The notes beneath the pieces are model-generated. The model was given only the letters and a program-made list of their open reading frames with translations, did no database searches and had not been told where the DNA came from. The position numbers were made by a program, and so were the translations under genes. From NCBI GenBank assembly GCA_029982205.1, contig JARRCM010000013.1, positions 1 through 53,578 of the forward strand: a stretch of DNA of 53,578 nucleotides, written 5' to 3'. Shown here piece after piece: positions 41,392-53,257 of this stretch. Source of the DNA: Thermosediminibacterales bacterium. GTDB lineage: Bacteria > Bacillota > Thermosediminibacteria > Koleobacterales > JARRCM01. Positions within the stretch are counted from its first letter, which is position 1, and each line of letters begins with the position of its first letter.

Positions 41392-41420
41392 ATTATAAAA
41401 AAAACACTTTATATTGTCAA
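41392..41420 (-). promoter_or_regulatory. Full-consensus sigma-A promoter for the SorC-gutM-srl unit
   Basis: TTGACA (41415-41420) and TATAAT (41392-41397) are exactly 17 bp apart on the minus strand, matching the sigma-A consensus at all 12 positions. It lies about 50 bp before the regulator start. Confidence 0.85.
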
Positions 41421-41496
41421 TATTTTTTTGTAATATCCCAAATTCATACATAAATAACCAAAAATTAAAAACTTCAAAAAATCATGCTTTTTTTTA

Positions 41497-41530
41497 AAAA
41501 AAGCACCCGTTTTCTACGGGTGCTTTTTTT
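41497..41530 (-). terminator. Rho-independent terminator of hppA
   Basis: AAAGCACCCGT and ACGGGTGCTTT arms (stem centred at 41513) carry a T run on both strands. On the minus strand seven T follow; it closes the secG-hppA transcript and isolates it from the SorC gene. Confidence 0.9.
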
Positions 41531-41536
41531 ATTGTT

Positions 41537-43543
41537 TTACAGAAACAGCGGAGCAAAGACAAGAGATACAATTGTCATAAGTTTTATTAATATATTAAGA
41601 GATGGGCCTGAAGTGTCTTTGAACGGGTCGCCTACAGTATCTCCGACTACTGCTGCAGCATGTGTAGGAGTACCCTTTCCGCCGTAATTGCCCGATTCGA
41701 TGAACTTTTTGGCGTTATCCCATGCTCCGCCTGAGTTAGCCATTTGTATGGCTAAAAGCACACCTGTTACCAGCGCACCGGCCAAAAGACCTCCAAGAGC
41801 TTCTTTTCCTAATAACAATCCGACAACCAAAGGCACTATAACTGCAAGTAAACCAGGCACTATCATCTCTTTCAGAGCAGCAGCAGTGCTGATATCCACA
41901 CACCTTGCATATTCCGGTTTTGCTTTTCCTTCCATAAGGCCTGGTATTTCTTTGAACTGTCTTCTAACCTCTTCGATCATCTGGAAAGCAGCCTTGCCAA
42001 CAGCTTCCATGGTTATGGCCGAGAAAAGGTATGGAAGCATGCCGCCAACAAACATACCTATAATTACTCTCGCATCTAATATGTTTATGCCATCAGCTCT
42101 CAAACCCACTGCAGTGGCATAAGCAGAAAACAGCGAGAGCGCAGTTAGTGCAGCAGAACCGATTGCAAATCCTTTTCCTATAGCAGCTGTTGTATTACCT
42201 ACAGCATCAAGCCTATCAGTGATTTTCCGTACGCCGGGATCCAGTTCAGACATTTCTGCTATACCACCGGCGTTATCGGCAATAGGGCCATAAGCATCAA
42301 CTGCGACAGTCATACCTGTAGTTGAAAGCATTCCTACTGCGGCAAGTGCTATACCGTATAATCCTGCAAAATTGTAAGCAATAAATATTGCAGCAGATAT
42401 TGCCAGTATAGGTAATGCAGTACTCTTCATACCAACAGCCAAACCACTAATTATGTTTGTGGCCGGACCTGTTTGTGAGGATTTTGCTATTCCTTGGACA
42501 GGAGGATTATCTCCTGATGTATAGTACTCGGTTAACAGACCTATAATAACTCCAGCAACAAGGCCTGCTGTTGTAGCCCAAAATGTTCCCATATCCCCAA
42601 GTAAAAACCTGCTCAAGAAATATGTAGCAACAACCACAAGTATTGAACTGGCAAAAGTTCCAGCTTTTAAAGCATTATGCGGGTTGTCGTTTTCTCCTGT
42701 CCGCACAAAAAGTGTTCCTATTATTGAAGCAACAATACCTGAGGCTGCAAGAAGAATCGGAAATACAATACCGTTTATACCGTATGCCTGTCCCGTTGCC
42801 TGGCTCAAAGCAACTGCCCCGATTGCCATTGCTGCAATAATTGAACCAACATATGATTCAAAAAGGTCTGCACCCATTCCGGCTACATCGCCTACATTGT
42901 CTCCAACGTTATCAGCAATAACAGCAGGATTTCGAGGGTCATCTTCCGGAATGCCTGCTTCAACTTTACCAACCAGGTCAGCACCTACGTCAGCAGCTTT
43001 TGTATAAATCCCGCCTCCAACACGGCCAAACAGCGCTATTGAGCTGGCACCCAACGCAAAACCGTTGATAACCTTGAAACTTTCAACATCCTCGGGGTTG
43101 CCAAAAAGAAAATAAAGTATTCCAAGGCCCAACAGGCCTAAACCTACCACAGACATCCCCATCACGGCCCCGCCCGAAAAGGCTATGCCTAATGCCTTGT
43201 TTTGACCGTGTTGTGCTGCATTGGTTGTTCTGACATTAGCCCTTGTGGCAACATTCATACCGATATAACCTGCCAAAATTGAACATACAGCACCTACAAG
43301 AAAACTGATAGAGGTATATAGATTAATCTTCCATGCCAGAACTACAAAGAGAACAGCAATAAAAATAACCAGGGTCTGATACTCACGCTTCAAAAAAGCC
43401 ATAGCTCCTTCATGGATTGCATCAGATATCTCTTTCATCTTTTCATTACCAACAGGGCTGCGGTTTATTTTTGCAGCAAGATAAAACGCAAAAATCAAAG
43501 CCACAACGCCAATTAATGGTGCAGCAATAATATAGTTTTCCAT
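41537..43543 (-). CDS. hppA: K+-dependent membrane pyrophosphatase, predicted Na+ pump
   Basis: 668 residues with about 16 membrane helices. The PPi site is seen as [21 protein letters not shown] (KVE at 193-195) and [21 protein letters not shown]. The sequence [10 protein letters not shown] (Ala453, Gly456) marks the K+-dependent class. Glu229 in DLFESYVGS is placed as in Na+-pumping enzymes, while H+ pumps of plant type have it one turn later (SYAES). It couples PPi hydrolysis to ion export. AAGGAGG precedes the ATG. Confidence 0.93.
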   Translation of the reverse strand: MENYIIAAPLIGVVALIFAFYLAAKINRSPVGNEKMKEISDAIHEGAMAFLKREYQTLVIFIAVLFVVLAWKINLYTSISFLVGAVCSILAGYIGMNVATRANVRTTNAAQHGQNKALGIAFSGGAVMGMSVVGLGLLGLGILYFLFGNPEDVESFKVINGFALGASSIALFGRVGGGIYTKAADVGADLVGKVEAGIPEDDPRNPAVIADNVGDNVGDVAGMGADLFESYVGSIIAAMAIGAVALSQATGQAYGINGIVFPILLAASGIVASIIGTLFVRTGENDNPHNALKAGTFASSILVVVATYFLSRFLLGDMGTFWATTAGLVAGVIIGLLTEYYTSGDNPPVQGIAKSSQTGPATNIISGLAVGMKSTALPILAISAAIFIAYNFAGLYGIALAAVGMLSTTGMTVAVDAYGPIADNAGGIAEMSELDPGVRKITDRLDAVGNTTAAIGKGFAIGSAALTALSLFSAYATAVGLRADGINILDARVIIGMFVGGMLPYLFSAITMEAVGKAAFQMIEEVRRQFKEIPGLMEGKAKPEYARCVDISTAAALKEMIVPGLLAVIVPLVVGLLLGKEALGGLLAGALVTGVLLAIQMANSGGAWDNAKKFIESGNYGGKGTPTHAAAVVGDTVGDPFKDTSGPSLNILIKLMTIVSLVFAPLFL

Positions 43544-43587
43544 ACTTCATCCTCCTTGTGTGTTAATAATTGATGAGTTGAAGTGGT

Positions 43588-43815
43588 TTATTTTAATACA
43601 ACAAGTGTTATTGAAGTTACGATAAACAAAACTGCTATAAGGGTAGTAAATTTACTAAGCACGTTATCGATTCCCTCCCTTTTGCCAAAAAAGGTTTCGG
43701 CTCCTCCAGCTATGCTTCCCGATAGCCCGGCACTCTTGCCTGACTGTAACAAAACAACAGTAATAAGTCCAAGGCATAATATTATGTGAATAACTTTTAT
43801 TACATTAACTACCAT
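43588..43815 (-). CDS. secG: Preprotein translocase subunit SecG
   Basis: 75 residues with two membrane helices (VIKVIHIILCLGLITVVLLQSG and FTTLIAVLFIVTSITLVVL) joined by GKSAGLSGSIAGGAETFFGKR, the SecG signature. It assists SecYE. The start at 43815 follows GGAGGTG; the longer frame includes that site. It lies after eno, as in many Firmicutes, but is followed by hppA rather than est. Confidence 0.93.
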   Translation of the reverse strand: MVVNVIKVIHIILCLGLITVVLLQSGKSAGLSGSIAGGAETFFGKREGIDNVLSKFTTLIAVLFIVTSITLVVLK

Positions 43816-43853
43816 TAGTAACACCTCCTACCTGTAACTAAGCTAACAAAGAT

Positions 43854-43882
43854 ATTTTAACACAGTTATGTTTAAAAAACAA
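43854..43882 (-). promoter_or_regulatory. Candidate promoter of secG
   Basis: TTGTTT (43877-43882) and TAAAAT (43854-43859) are 17 bp apart on the minus strand, starting right behind the eno terminator and about 40 bp before secG. Confidence 0.45.
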
Positions 43883-43921
43883 CATAAAACAGGGCAGAAT
43901 TTAACTGCCCTGTTTTATGTT
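43881..43921 (-). terminator. Strong terminator of the glycolytic operon (after eno)
   Basis: Seventeen-base perfect arms AACATAAAACAGGGCAG and complement (43881-43897, 43905-43921) enclose seven bases. On the minus strand GTTTTTT follows. It separates eno from secG. Confidence 0.85.
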
Positions 43922-43957
43922 TCCCATATTTTAGAAAAATATGCCTTGTATGCCAAA

Positions 43958-45250
<1,293 letters not shown>

Positions 45251-45278
45251 TCAGGTTAAAAGGTATTTTATTATATTT

Positions 45279-46823
45279 TTATAACTTTATTAAAAGGGAT
45301 TCGCCTGTCATCTCTTCCGGTTTTTCTATATTCATTATGTCAAGTATGGTTGGAGCTATGTCACAAAGCCTGCCGCTTTTTACACCGTAATTTTCTGGTG
45401 AAATCAAAATAAAAGGAACGGCATTTGAGGTATGTGCGGTATGAGGTTCACCATTTTCATAATTAACCATCTGTTCAGAATTTCCGTGGTCTGCAATTAT
45501 TAATACAGTACCGTTTACTTTTTGAACCTCACCAACCACCCTTCCAAGACATTCATCAACCACTTCCAAAGCCTTAACCGTCGCGTCAAAGTCACCTGTA
45601 TGACCGACCATATCGGGATTCGCATAATTTAGCACGATAAACCTGTATTCCTTCTCTCGTATCTTTTCTATAACCTTATCTGTCACCTCATAAGCGCTCA
45701 TTTCAGGCTTCATGTCATAAGTTGCAACTTTTGGTGAAGGTATGAGAATCCTGTCCTCACCAGGATAACTTTTTTCCTTACCTCCATTAAAGAAAAAAGT
45801 TACATGCGCATATTTTTCCGTTTCGGCTATTCTCAGCTGTTTAATTCCATGATCACTTAAAACTTCTGCTAGAATGTTTTTGAGTTTGTAAGGTTTATAA
45901 GCCACCTCAGCACCTTGAATTTCAGCGTCATATTCAGTCATACAAACAAAATGCACAGGAAACCAGCCTTTTTTTCTTTTAAAACCCTGAAACTCTTTAT
46001 CTACAAAAGCCCTGGTTATCTGTCTTGCCCTGTCCGGCCGGAAGTTAAAAAATATTATTGAATCCCCTTCTTTTACAACAGCCACTGGTTTTTTTCCCTT
46101 GTTTAGTATTACAGTAGGTACCACGAACTCATCGGTTTCCCGGCGGTTGTAACTTTTCTCTACAGCCTCCTCAGCATTTTCTGCCGTCGGGCCCTCTCCT
46201 AATACCATAGCGTTATATGCCTTTTCAGTTCTATCCCAACGTTTGTCTCTATCCATTGCGTAATACCTGCCTGAAACCGTAGCTATCTTTCCGATTTCCA
46301 GCTGTCGCATCTTTTGTTCAAGCTCTTTTATGTATATTTTTGCATTTGCCGGTGGTACATCTCTTCCATCAAGAAATATGTGTAAGTAAACATTACGGAC
46401 TTTAAAGTTTTTAGCCATTTTAAGCAGTGCATATAAATGAGTGTTATGGCTGTGTACCCCGCCGTCTGATAACAGGCCCATTATATGAAGTGATGTTTTG
46501 TTTTCAATGGTTTTCATCATCGCTTTTGTTAAAACAGGATTTTTGAAAAAATCCCCGTTTTCAATGTCTTTAGTTATCCTGGTAAAATCTTGAAACATTA
46601 CCCTTCCGGCTCCAATGTTTAAATGGCCTACTTCAGAATTGCCCATCTGGCCTTCCGGAAGACCAACAGCAAGACCGCTGGCTTTTAATGTAGTATTTGG
46701 AAACAGTTTCAAAAACCTTCTATAGTTAGGAATATTGGCTTTTTTTACAGCATTTCCTCGTGTTTCGGGACTGATTCCCCATCCATCTAAAATAATCAGT
46801 GTCACAAGGCCTTGCCTATTCAT
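45279..46823 (-). CDS. gpmI: 2,3-bisphosphoglycerate-independent phosphoglycerate mutase
   Basis: About 514 residues. The alkaline-phosphatase-type metal motifs are visible: LIILDGWG near the start, the Ser nucleophile in GQMGNSEVGHLNIGAG near residue 62, HIFLDGRDVPP, and the C-terminal NYANPDMVGHTGD and IADHGNSEQM. The start at 46823 follows TTGGAGGAG; an earlier in-frame TTG is part of that site. Confidence 0.97.
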   Translation of the reverse strand: MNRQGLVTLIILDGWGISPETRGNAVKKANIPNYRRFLKLFPNTTLKASGLAVGLPEGQMGNSEVGHLNIGAGRVMFQDFTRITKDIENGDFFKNPVLTKAMMKTIENKTSLHIMGLLSDGGVHSHNTHLYALLKMAKNFKVRNVYLHIFLDGRDVPPANAKIYIKELEQKMRQLEIGKIATVSGRYYAMDRDKRWDRTEKAYNAMVLGEGPTAENAEEAVEKSYNRRETDEFVVPTVILNKGKKPVAVVKEGDSIIFFNFRPDRARQITRAFVDKEFQGFKRKKGWFPVHFVCMTEYDAEIQGAEVAYKPYKLKNILAEVLSDHGIKQLRIAETEKYAHVTFFFNGGKEKSYPGEDRILIPSPKVATYDMKPEMSAYEVTDKVIEKIREKEYRFIVLNYANPDMVGHTGDFDATVKALEVVDECLGRVVGEVQKVNGTVLIIADHGNSEQMVNYENGEPHTAHTSNAVPFILISPENYGVKSGRLCDIAPTILDIMNIEKPEEMTGESLLIKL

Positions 46824-46853
46824 AAAAATCTCCTCCAAATCTGTATATGAACA

Positions 46854-47615
46854 TTATAGTAATTGTTTGCTTGCCTCTATTATTTCCCAAAAAACCTCCG
46901 GTTTCAAGCTTGCGCCTCCAACCAGGACTCCATCAATTTCAGGCTGGCTCATAAACTGTTTAATGTTTTCAGGCTTTACACTTCCTCCATACAATACTCT
47001 GACCGTTTCTGCTGTTTTTTCACTATATATCTGCTTTACAGTATTCCTTATCAAGCCGATAACCCTGTTGGCTTCTTCAGCATCCGCCGTTTTCCCTGTT
47101 CCAATAGCCCAGAGAGGTTCATAAGCTATGACAACTTTCTCTACACTATTTTCTTCTAAATCCTTTAATGCTTTCTCTACCTGATGTTTTATAAAACTAT
47201 CTGTTTCGCCGTTTTCCCTTTGTGTTAAATTCTCTCCTACACAAATAATAGGTATTAAACCATTATTAATCGATGCTAAAATCTTTTTGTTTACTATTTC
47301 ATCTGTTTCACCAAAGTAACCACGCCTTTCCGAATGGCCAATTATAACGAATTTACAGCCCAGTTCTCTAAGCATTATTGGAGAAATTTCACCTGTGAAT
47401 GCCCCGCTGATTTCCCAATAGACATCCTGTGCGCCGAGTTTTATACTGCTGCCGTCAGAGAGCTTGTCAGCTATATACAATGAAGTAAACGGCGGGCATA
47501 CCACAACTTCCAGCCCCGGTGGAATTGATTTTTCCTTTATTGAATTAAAAAAATGTGAGGTTTCTTCAATTCCATTGTTCATTTTCCAGTTTCCCGCGAT
47601 TATAGGTTTGCGCAT
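46854..47615 (-). CDS. tpiA: Triosephosphate isomerase
   Basis: 253 residues. Active-site parts are AGNWKMNNG (Lys), IGHSERRGYFGE (His) and VIAYEPLWAIGTGK (Glu), and the phosphate loop LYGGSVKPEN. It interconverts the triose phosphates. AAGGGGG precedes the ATG. It starts 12 bases after pgk. Confidence 0.98.
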   Translation of the reverse strand: MRKPIIAGNWKMNNGIEETSHFFNSIKEKSIPPGLEVVVCPPFTSLYIADKLSDGSSIKLGAQDVYWEISGAFTGEISPIMLRELGCKFVIIGHSERRGYFGETDEIVNKKILASINNGLIPIICVGENLTQRENGETDSFIKHQVEKALKDLEENSVEKVVIAYEPLWAIGTGKTADAEEANRVIGLIRNTVKQIYSEKTAETVRVLYGGSVKPENIKQFMSQPEIDGVLVGGASLKPEVFWEIIEASKQLL

Positions 47616-47627
47616 TTATATACCCCC

Positions 47628-48815
47628 TTATATTTTAGGAATAACCGAAACTCCCGGAAGTTCTTTGCCTGCAAGGAACTCTAAAGAAGCTCCTCCTCCT
47701 GTGGATATATGAGTCATTTTGTCAGCATAACCCATCTGCTCTACGGCTGCAATGGAATCTCCACCACCAATAATCGTAATAGCATCAATAGTATTACCCA
47801 TAGCCTCGGCTATAGCATTTGTACCTTTGGCAAAAGGCCTTTTTTCAAAAACACCCATTGGGCCGTTCCAAATAATTGTTTTTGCTTTATATATGATTTC
47901 CTGATACTCTTTGATAGTTTGTTCACCTATATCAACACCAATCCACCCTTGAGGTATTTCCTCTATTTTAACTGTTTTGTAGTCTGCATTTTCATCTATA
48001 GCGGTTGCAACTACTATGTCTTTTGGTAACAACATTTTCACTCCTGTTTCCCTCGCTTTTTGCAGCAAAGAATTTGCTTCCGAAATCTTGTCTTCTTCCA
48101 AAAGAGAATTTCCTGTTTCCAAGCCCTGAGCCTTCAAAAACGTAAACGCCATTCCGCCGCCGATAAGCAGGTAATCAACTTTGTTTAAAAGGTTTTCTAT
48201 TATACCTATCTTATCACTGACCTTAGCGCCGCCAAGTATTGCCGCGAAAGGTCGATCCGGGGCTTCCAGCGCCTTACCCATAGTCTCAATTTCTTTTTGC
48301 ATCAAAAAACCGGCAACCGCAGGAAGGTAATCTGCAACACCAACAGTTGACGCATGAGCGCGATGAGCAGTCCCAAACGCATCGTTCACAAAGATTTCGG
48401 CTAAGCTTGCCAGCTGTTTGGCAAACTCGGGGTCGTTCTTAGTTTCTCTGGGGTCAAAACGTACATTCTCAAGGAGAACTACCTCCCCGGGTCTTAACTC
48501 AGATACGGCTTTTTCTGCTTCAGGCCCTCTGCATTCATCGGTTTTCTTTACTTCCATGTTCAGCAGGTCCGCTAACCTCTGTGCCACAGGATCCATTCTG
48601 AGTTCATCTTTAACCTTGCCTTTCGGTCTGCCCAAATGCGAGACTAAAACAACTTTAGAGCCGTTATCAATTAGATATCTTATAGTCGGCAACGCTCTTT
48701 TTATTCTGTTATCATCTGTTATTTCTCCGTTATCATTAATAGGAACATTAAAGTCAACCCTAACAAGAACTTTTTTTCCTTTAACATCAATATCCTTGAT
48801 AGTTTTTATAGCCAT
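47628..48815 (-). CDS. pgk: Phosphoglycerate kinase
   Basis: 395 residues. It carries [50 protein letters not shown] and the C-terminal [13 protein letters not shown] nucleotide site. It makes ATP from 1,3-bisphosphoglycerate. The ATG abuts the TAA of cggR, and its ribosome site (AGGAGGG) lies in the last cggR codons, which implies coupled translation. Confidence 0.98.
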   Translation of the reverse strand: MAIKTIKDIDVKGKKVLVRVDFNVPINDNGEITDDNRIKRALPTIRYLIDNGSKVVLVSHLGRPKGKVKDELRMDPVAQRLADLLNMEVKKTDECRGPEAEKAVSELRPGEVVLLENVRFDPRETKNDPEFAKQLASLAEIFVNDAFGTAHRAHASTVGVADYLPAVAGFLMQKEIETMGKALEAPDRPFAAILGGAKVSDKIGIIENLLNKVDYLLIGGGMAFTFLKAQGLETGNSLLEEDKISEANSLLQKARETGVKMLLPKDIVVATAIDENADYKTVKIEEIPQGWIGVDIGEQTIKEYQEIIYKAKTIIWNGPMGVFEKRPFAKGTNAIAEAMGNTIDAITIIGGGDSIAAVEQMGYADKMTHISTGGGASLEFLAGKELPGVSVIPKI

Positions 48816-49850
48816 TTAATTTCCCTCCTGTAAAATATTTATCATCTTTTTGGCCGCGCCTTCATCGGTTATCAACACACTGCTATATCTTATGTTTAAA
48901 AAAGCCAAAATTGCCTCAGCTTTGCTGCTGCCGCCTGCAACCGTTATTATCGTTCCAATTTCATTCAAATCTGAAAATCCAAAGCCTATACTGGTTGTTT
49001 CATACACTATTTTACCGGTTTTATCTAAATAAAAACCAAGGGTTTCGGATACCGCATGCATTTTTTTTAAATACTCCATATCTTCTTTGCTTAATCCCCT
49101 ACGTTTGGCCATTTCTTGAGCTGTTCCAACACCGTGAATCAGAATATCGGCTTTTTTCATTATTTTCAAAAACTCTTTTATCTTTGAATCTTCGCAAACG
49201 GTTTTTAAAGCCCTTTGACTCAGGTTATCAGGAACGTGTAAAAGTTTATAACTTCCTCCAAGTTTCCTTGCCAACTCTGCAGCAATAGTATTTGCTTGGA
49301 TCTCAGCCTTTTCACCAAGAGCTCCACGGCCCGGCACCACAACCACGTTTCTTTTCACCATCGAATCAGGCAAAACTTTCGGGATTTGAGCAACTGTTGT
49401 CCCGCCTGTTACCGCAATTATGCTTCCGTCTTTAATAATACCTTTTAAATAATCAGCTGTCATCCTGCCCATTTGTTTTTTTATCGACTCATCAACATCA
49501 GAATCTCCTGGTATAATAAGGACATCTTTGATTTGAAACCTGTTTTTTAAAAAACTGCTGATATCGTTTAAACCTCGAAGGCGGCTAATAAAATTTTGTA
49601 ATTTGTTTATTGTTTTCTCTCCTTCTGAAGTAAGTTCCATACCTCCTGATTTTATATTTATCAACCCCTGACGTTCCAGAAACTTCACCTCGCTTCGAAG
49701 CGGCCTCTCGCTCCAGTTCATCTGTGCAGAAAGAACCCTTCTTCCGATGGGTTGAAAAAATTGAATATTTCTCAATATATTGTATCTGTTTTCAAGTTTT
49801 TGAATCAAATCAGGAGTGATTTTCCTGAGCAGAAACACTATTTCGTCCAT
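48816..49850 (-). CDS. cggR: Central glycolytic genes regulator
   Basis: 344 residues of the SorC family. The N-terminal winged helix (about 25-85, RRVLSAQMNWSERPLRSEVKFLERQGLINI) has a glycolytic-type extended recognition region. The sugar-phosphate domain has IIAVTGGTTVAQIPKVL, VPGRGALGEK and TVAGGSSKAEAILAFL. In Bacillus CggR represses the gapA operon unless fructose-1,6-bisphosphate is bound. Here gap precedes cggR, the reverse of Bacillus. GAGGAG precedes the ATG. Confidence 0.93.
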   Translation of the reverse strand: MDEIVFLLRKITPDLIQKLENRYNILRNIQFFQPIGRRVLSAQMNWSERPLRSEVKFLERQGLINIKSGGMELTSEGEKTINKLQNFISRLRGLNDISSFLKNRFQIKDVLIIPGDSDVDESIKKQMGRMTADYLKGIIKDGSIIAVTGGTTVAQIPKVLPDSMVKRNVVVVPGRGALGEKAEIQANTIAAELARKLGGSYKLLHVPDNLSQRALKTVCEDSKIKEFLKIMKKADILIHGVGTAQEMAKRRGLSKEDMEYLKKMHAVSETLGFYLDKTGKIVYETTSIGFGFSDLNEIGTIITVAGGSSKAEAILAFLNIRYSSVLITDEGAAKKMINILQEGN

Positions 49851-49869
49851 CCCTTTACTCTCCTCAATA

Positions 49870-49900
49870 AAGAACTACTCCCTCTGTGGGAGCAGTTCTT
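49870..49900 (-). other. Intergenic hairpin between gap and cggR
   Basis: Arms AAGAACTACTCCC and GGGAGCAGTTCTT (49870-49882, 49888-49900) pair with one mismatch. The following bases on the minus strand are only moderately T-rich (TTTATT), so partial termination or mRNA stabilisation of gap is more likely than full termination. Confidence 0.55.
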
Positions 49901-49937
49901 GAAGTTTTTCATTTATTATTTTTTCTACAATTATCCT

Positions 49938-51086
<1,149 letters not shown>

Positions 51087-51114
51087 AAAAAATTATATCA
51101 CATTTTTGGGATTA

Positions 51115-52494
51115 TTAAAACCTTTTTCTTTTTGTCGAAGGTGGAATATTTAATTCATCACGGTATTTAGCAATAGTTCTTCTTGAAATCATAATTCCAC
51201 GGGCTTTAAACATTTCTGCCAGCTTTTGGTCGCTGTAAGGTTTATGACTATCTTCTTGTTTAATGAAATCCACCAGCATTTTTTTGATAGATTCTGAAGA
51301 AGTGGCAGATCCGTTAACACTATCTATACCGCTTGTAAAAAAGTACTTAAGTTCAAACACGCCCCTTGGAGTCTGAACATATTTACCGTTCGTTGCACGA
51401 CTGACAGTGGACTCGTGAACCCCTATCAAATCAGCTATATCCTTTAAAGTGAGGGGCTTAAGATATCGAACTCCGTAATCCAAAAAATCTCTCTGGATAT
51501 CAACAATAGATTTAACTACTTTATATAAGGTCATTCTGCGTTGTTCAATACTTTTAATTAACCATAATGCGGATTCAAACCTATTTGCAAGGAATTTTGA
51601 AGTTGATGATTCTTTAGACTCCGTTGAAAGTAAACTTTTATAAAAATTGTTTATACAAAGACGTGGAGCTGTAGCATCGTTTATTACAACAATATATTCA
51701 TCCCCAACCTTTTCAACAATTGCGTCAGGTGTAATATATTGAGTCTCATTTATATCATGAAAGTTTCTTCCCGGTTTGGGTTCTAAAGTATGGAGGATAT
51801 CCCTTAGTTCCTGTACTTCTTTTAAACTGATATTTAAGGCTTCTGCTATTTTAGTGTACCTGGCTTGGGCCAATTCGTTAAGGTAATGTTTTACTAATAA
51901 TTCAAGATTATGGTTTTTTATACCCCTCTGGTTAATTTGAATAAGCAGACATTCCTGGAGATTTCTGGCTCCAACACCAGCAGGGTCAAATGTCTGGATC
52001 AGGCCAATTACTTCTTCTACTTCTGTAGGCTTAACATTTAAATGTTTTACAATATCTTCAGTTGAATATTTGAGATAGCCGTTTCGGTCTAAACATCCGA
52101 TTATAAATTCACCAATCTCTCTGTATTTCTCTGATATATTTGTAAGATGAAGCTGAAACAAAAGATGTTCTTGAAGAGTTGGCCCTTTAGTAACAAAATT
52201 TTCATATGAATAATCTTCTTTAATTTCTCTAAAGCTCTTTGCAAAACCAGGGTCATAGTGTTCCTGAAAATAGTCTTCCCAATCAATTTCATTGTTTTCT
52301 TGAGTTTTATTTAGGCTTTCAAATTCTTCATCGGTTTCTTTTAGTTCAAGAATAGGATTGTTAAGCAATTCTCGTTCGATATATTCTGATAATTCAAGTG
52401 ATGACAACTGCAAGATAGTAATTGCCTGTCGGAGTTCGGGAGTCATTATTAACTTCTGTGTTTGTTCTAAAGAAAGACCATATGTCATTCTCAT
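51115..52494 (-). CDS. rpoN: RNA polymerase sigma-54 factor
   Basis: 459 residues. Region I is Gln/Leu-rich (LSLEQTQKLIMTPELRQAITILQLSSLELSEYI), the core-binding domain follows, and a HTH (LTLKDIADLIGVHESTVSRATNGKYVQTPRG, near residue 350) and the RpoN box (ISRRTIAKYRDELNIPPSTKRKR) end the protein. It directs transcription from -24/-12 promoters with enhancer proteins, none of which are in the window. GGGGGG lies about 10 bases before the first ATG. Confidence 0.96.
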   Translation of the reverse strand: MRMTYGLSLEQTQKLIMTPELRQAITILQLSSLELSEYIERELLNNPILELKETDEEFESLNKTQENNEIDWEDYFQEHYDPGFAKSFREIKEDYSYENFVTKGPTLQEHLLFQLHLTNISEKYREIGEFIIGCLDRNGYLKYSTEDIVKHLNVKPTEVEEVIGLIQTFDPAGVGARNLQECLLIQINQRGIKNHNLELLVKHYLNELAQARYTKIAEALNISLKEVQELRDILHTLEPKPGRNFHDINETQYITPDAIVEKVGDEYIVVINDATAPRLCINNFYKSLLSTESKESSTSKFLANRFESALWLIKSIEQRRMTLYKVVKSIVDIQRDFLDYGVRYLKPLTLKDIADLIGVHESTVSRATNGKYVQTPRGVFELKYFFTSGIDSVNGSATSSESIKKMLVDFIKQEDSHKPYSDQKLAEMFKARGIMISRRTIAKYRDELNIPPSTKRKRF

Positions 52495-52572
52495 ATAATT
52501 CAGCCCCCCAAATCCTTTCTGTGTATATATAATATATTCGAGATGGCATGAGTTATTTCCTTCTTTTTTCTT

Positions 52573-52582
52573 TTGTATACAA
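52573..52582. promoter_or_regulatory. Second copy of TTGTATACAA, upstream of rpoN
   Basis: The same 10-bp palindrome found in the kor promoter lies 78 bp before rpoN, just downstream of a TATAAT (52590-52595 on the minus strand). Chance occurrence is possible. Confidence 0.3.
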
Positions 52583-52663
52583 TATTATTATTATATAAGT
52601 GATTTCCAACTATATTATAACAGATCCATGAGTAGTAATAAAGCTTCACAGACAACGCAAAAA

Positions 52664-52693
52664 ATATAAAAGAGGGCTTTAAAAACACCCTCT
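52664..52693 (-). terminator. Rho-independent terminator of the stress-protein gene
   Basis: AGAGGG and CCCTCT arms (52688-52693 and 52671-52676 as read on the minus strand) are followed by TTTATATTTTTT. It ends the transcript of the glycine-zipper gene. Confidence 0.8.
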
Positions 52694-52699
52694 TCTTCA

Positions 52700-53188
52700 T
52701 TAACTATGAGTTTCCACATCCTTGGCGCCGTTTTTTCTAAAAATATTTGCCGCATCCTGTATCTTGCTTTCATCAGCACGTACTGTCGCAAGAATTTTAC
52801 CCTGACGCAGTTCCTCTTCATATTCTCGGCCTCGTTCTTCAGGAATGCCCCAATCAATAAGAGCTCCTGCTATTCCGCCTGAAGCCGCCCCTGATAATAG
52901 TCCTGCTATAGGACCTGCAGCAATTATCGGACCTAATCCCGGGATAGCTAAAGCACCCGCGCCTACAGCAAGACCCGCCAATCCACCAAGGACACTCCCT
53001 GTTGTGGTTCCGTCGGCAACGGAACCTGTTTCCATATCAATATCATCATTTTCTTGGCGGTTTTGCCCTTCCTGGTTTTTAGCAACTATTGAAATTTCAT
53101 TTTCAGTAAATCCACTGTTTCTCATCTCATTTACGGCATTTTCAGCTTTGTCACGAGAATCAAACACTCCTATAACCGTTTTATCCAT
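52700..53188 (-). CDS. General stress protein 17M-like (YflT-type) protein with glycine zipper
   Basis: 162 residues. The N-terminus (VIGVFDSRDKAENAVNEMRNSGFTENEISIVAK) matches the YflT/GSP17M domain. The middle (about 60-110) is a Gly/Ala-rich zipper (GSVLGGLAGLAVGAGALAIPGLG) able to insert into or associate with membranes. The end (KILATVRADESKIQDAANIFRKNGAKDVE) repeats a ferredoxin-like half. Such proteins are stress-induced in Bacillus; their role is unknown. It has its own terminator. Confidence 0.82.
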   Translation of the reverse strand: MDKTVIGVFDSRDKAENAVNEMRNSGFTENEISIVAKNQEGQNRQENDDIDMETGSVADGTTTGSVLGGLAGLAVGAGALAIPGLGPIIAAGPIAGLLSGAASGGIAGALIDWGIPEERGREYEEELRQGKILATVRADESKIQDAANIFRKNGAKDVETHS

Positions 53189-53257
53189 TTTATAACCTCC
53201 CGTTTTTTGTTTTGTTTTTATTCAATCATTAGTTTTAACTTAAAGGCATTATAATAT

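Noticed and set aside
52500-52700. 66-codon minus-strand frame upstream of rpoN
   Set aside because: It overlaps a terminator and probable promoter sequence, has AT-driven composition and no clear ribosome site.
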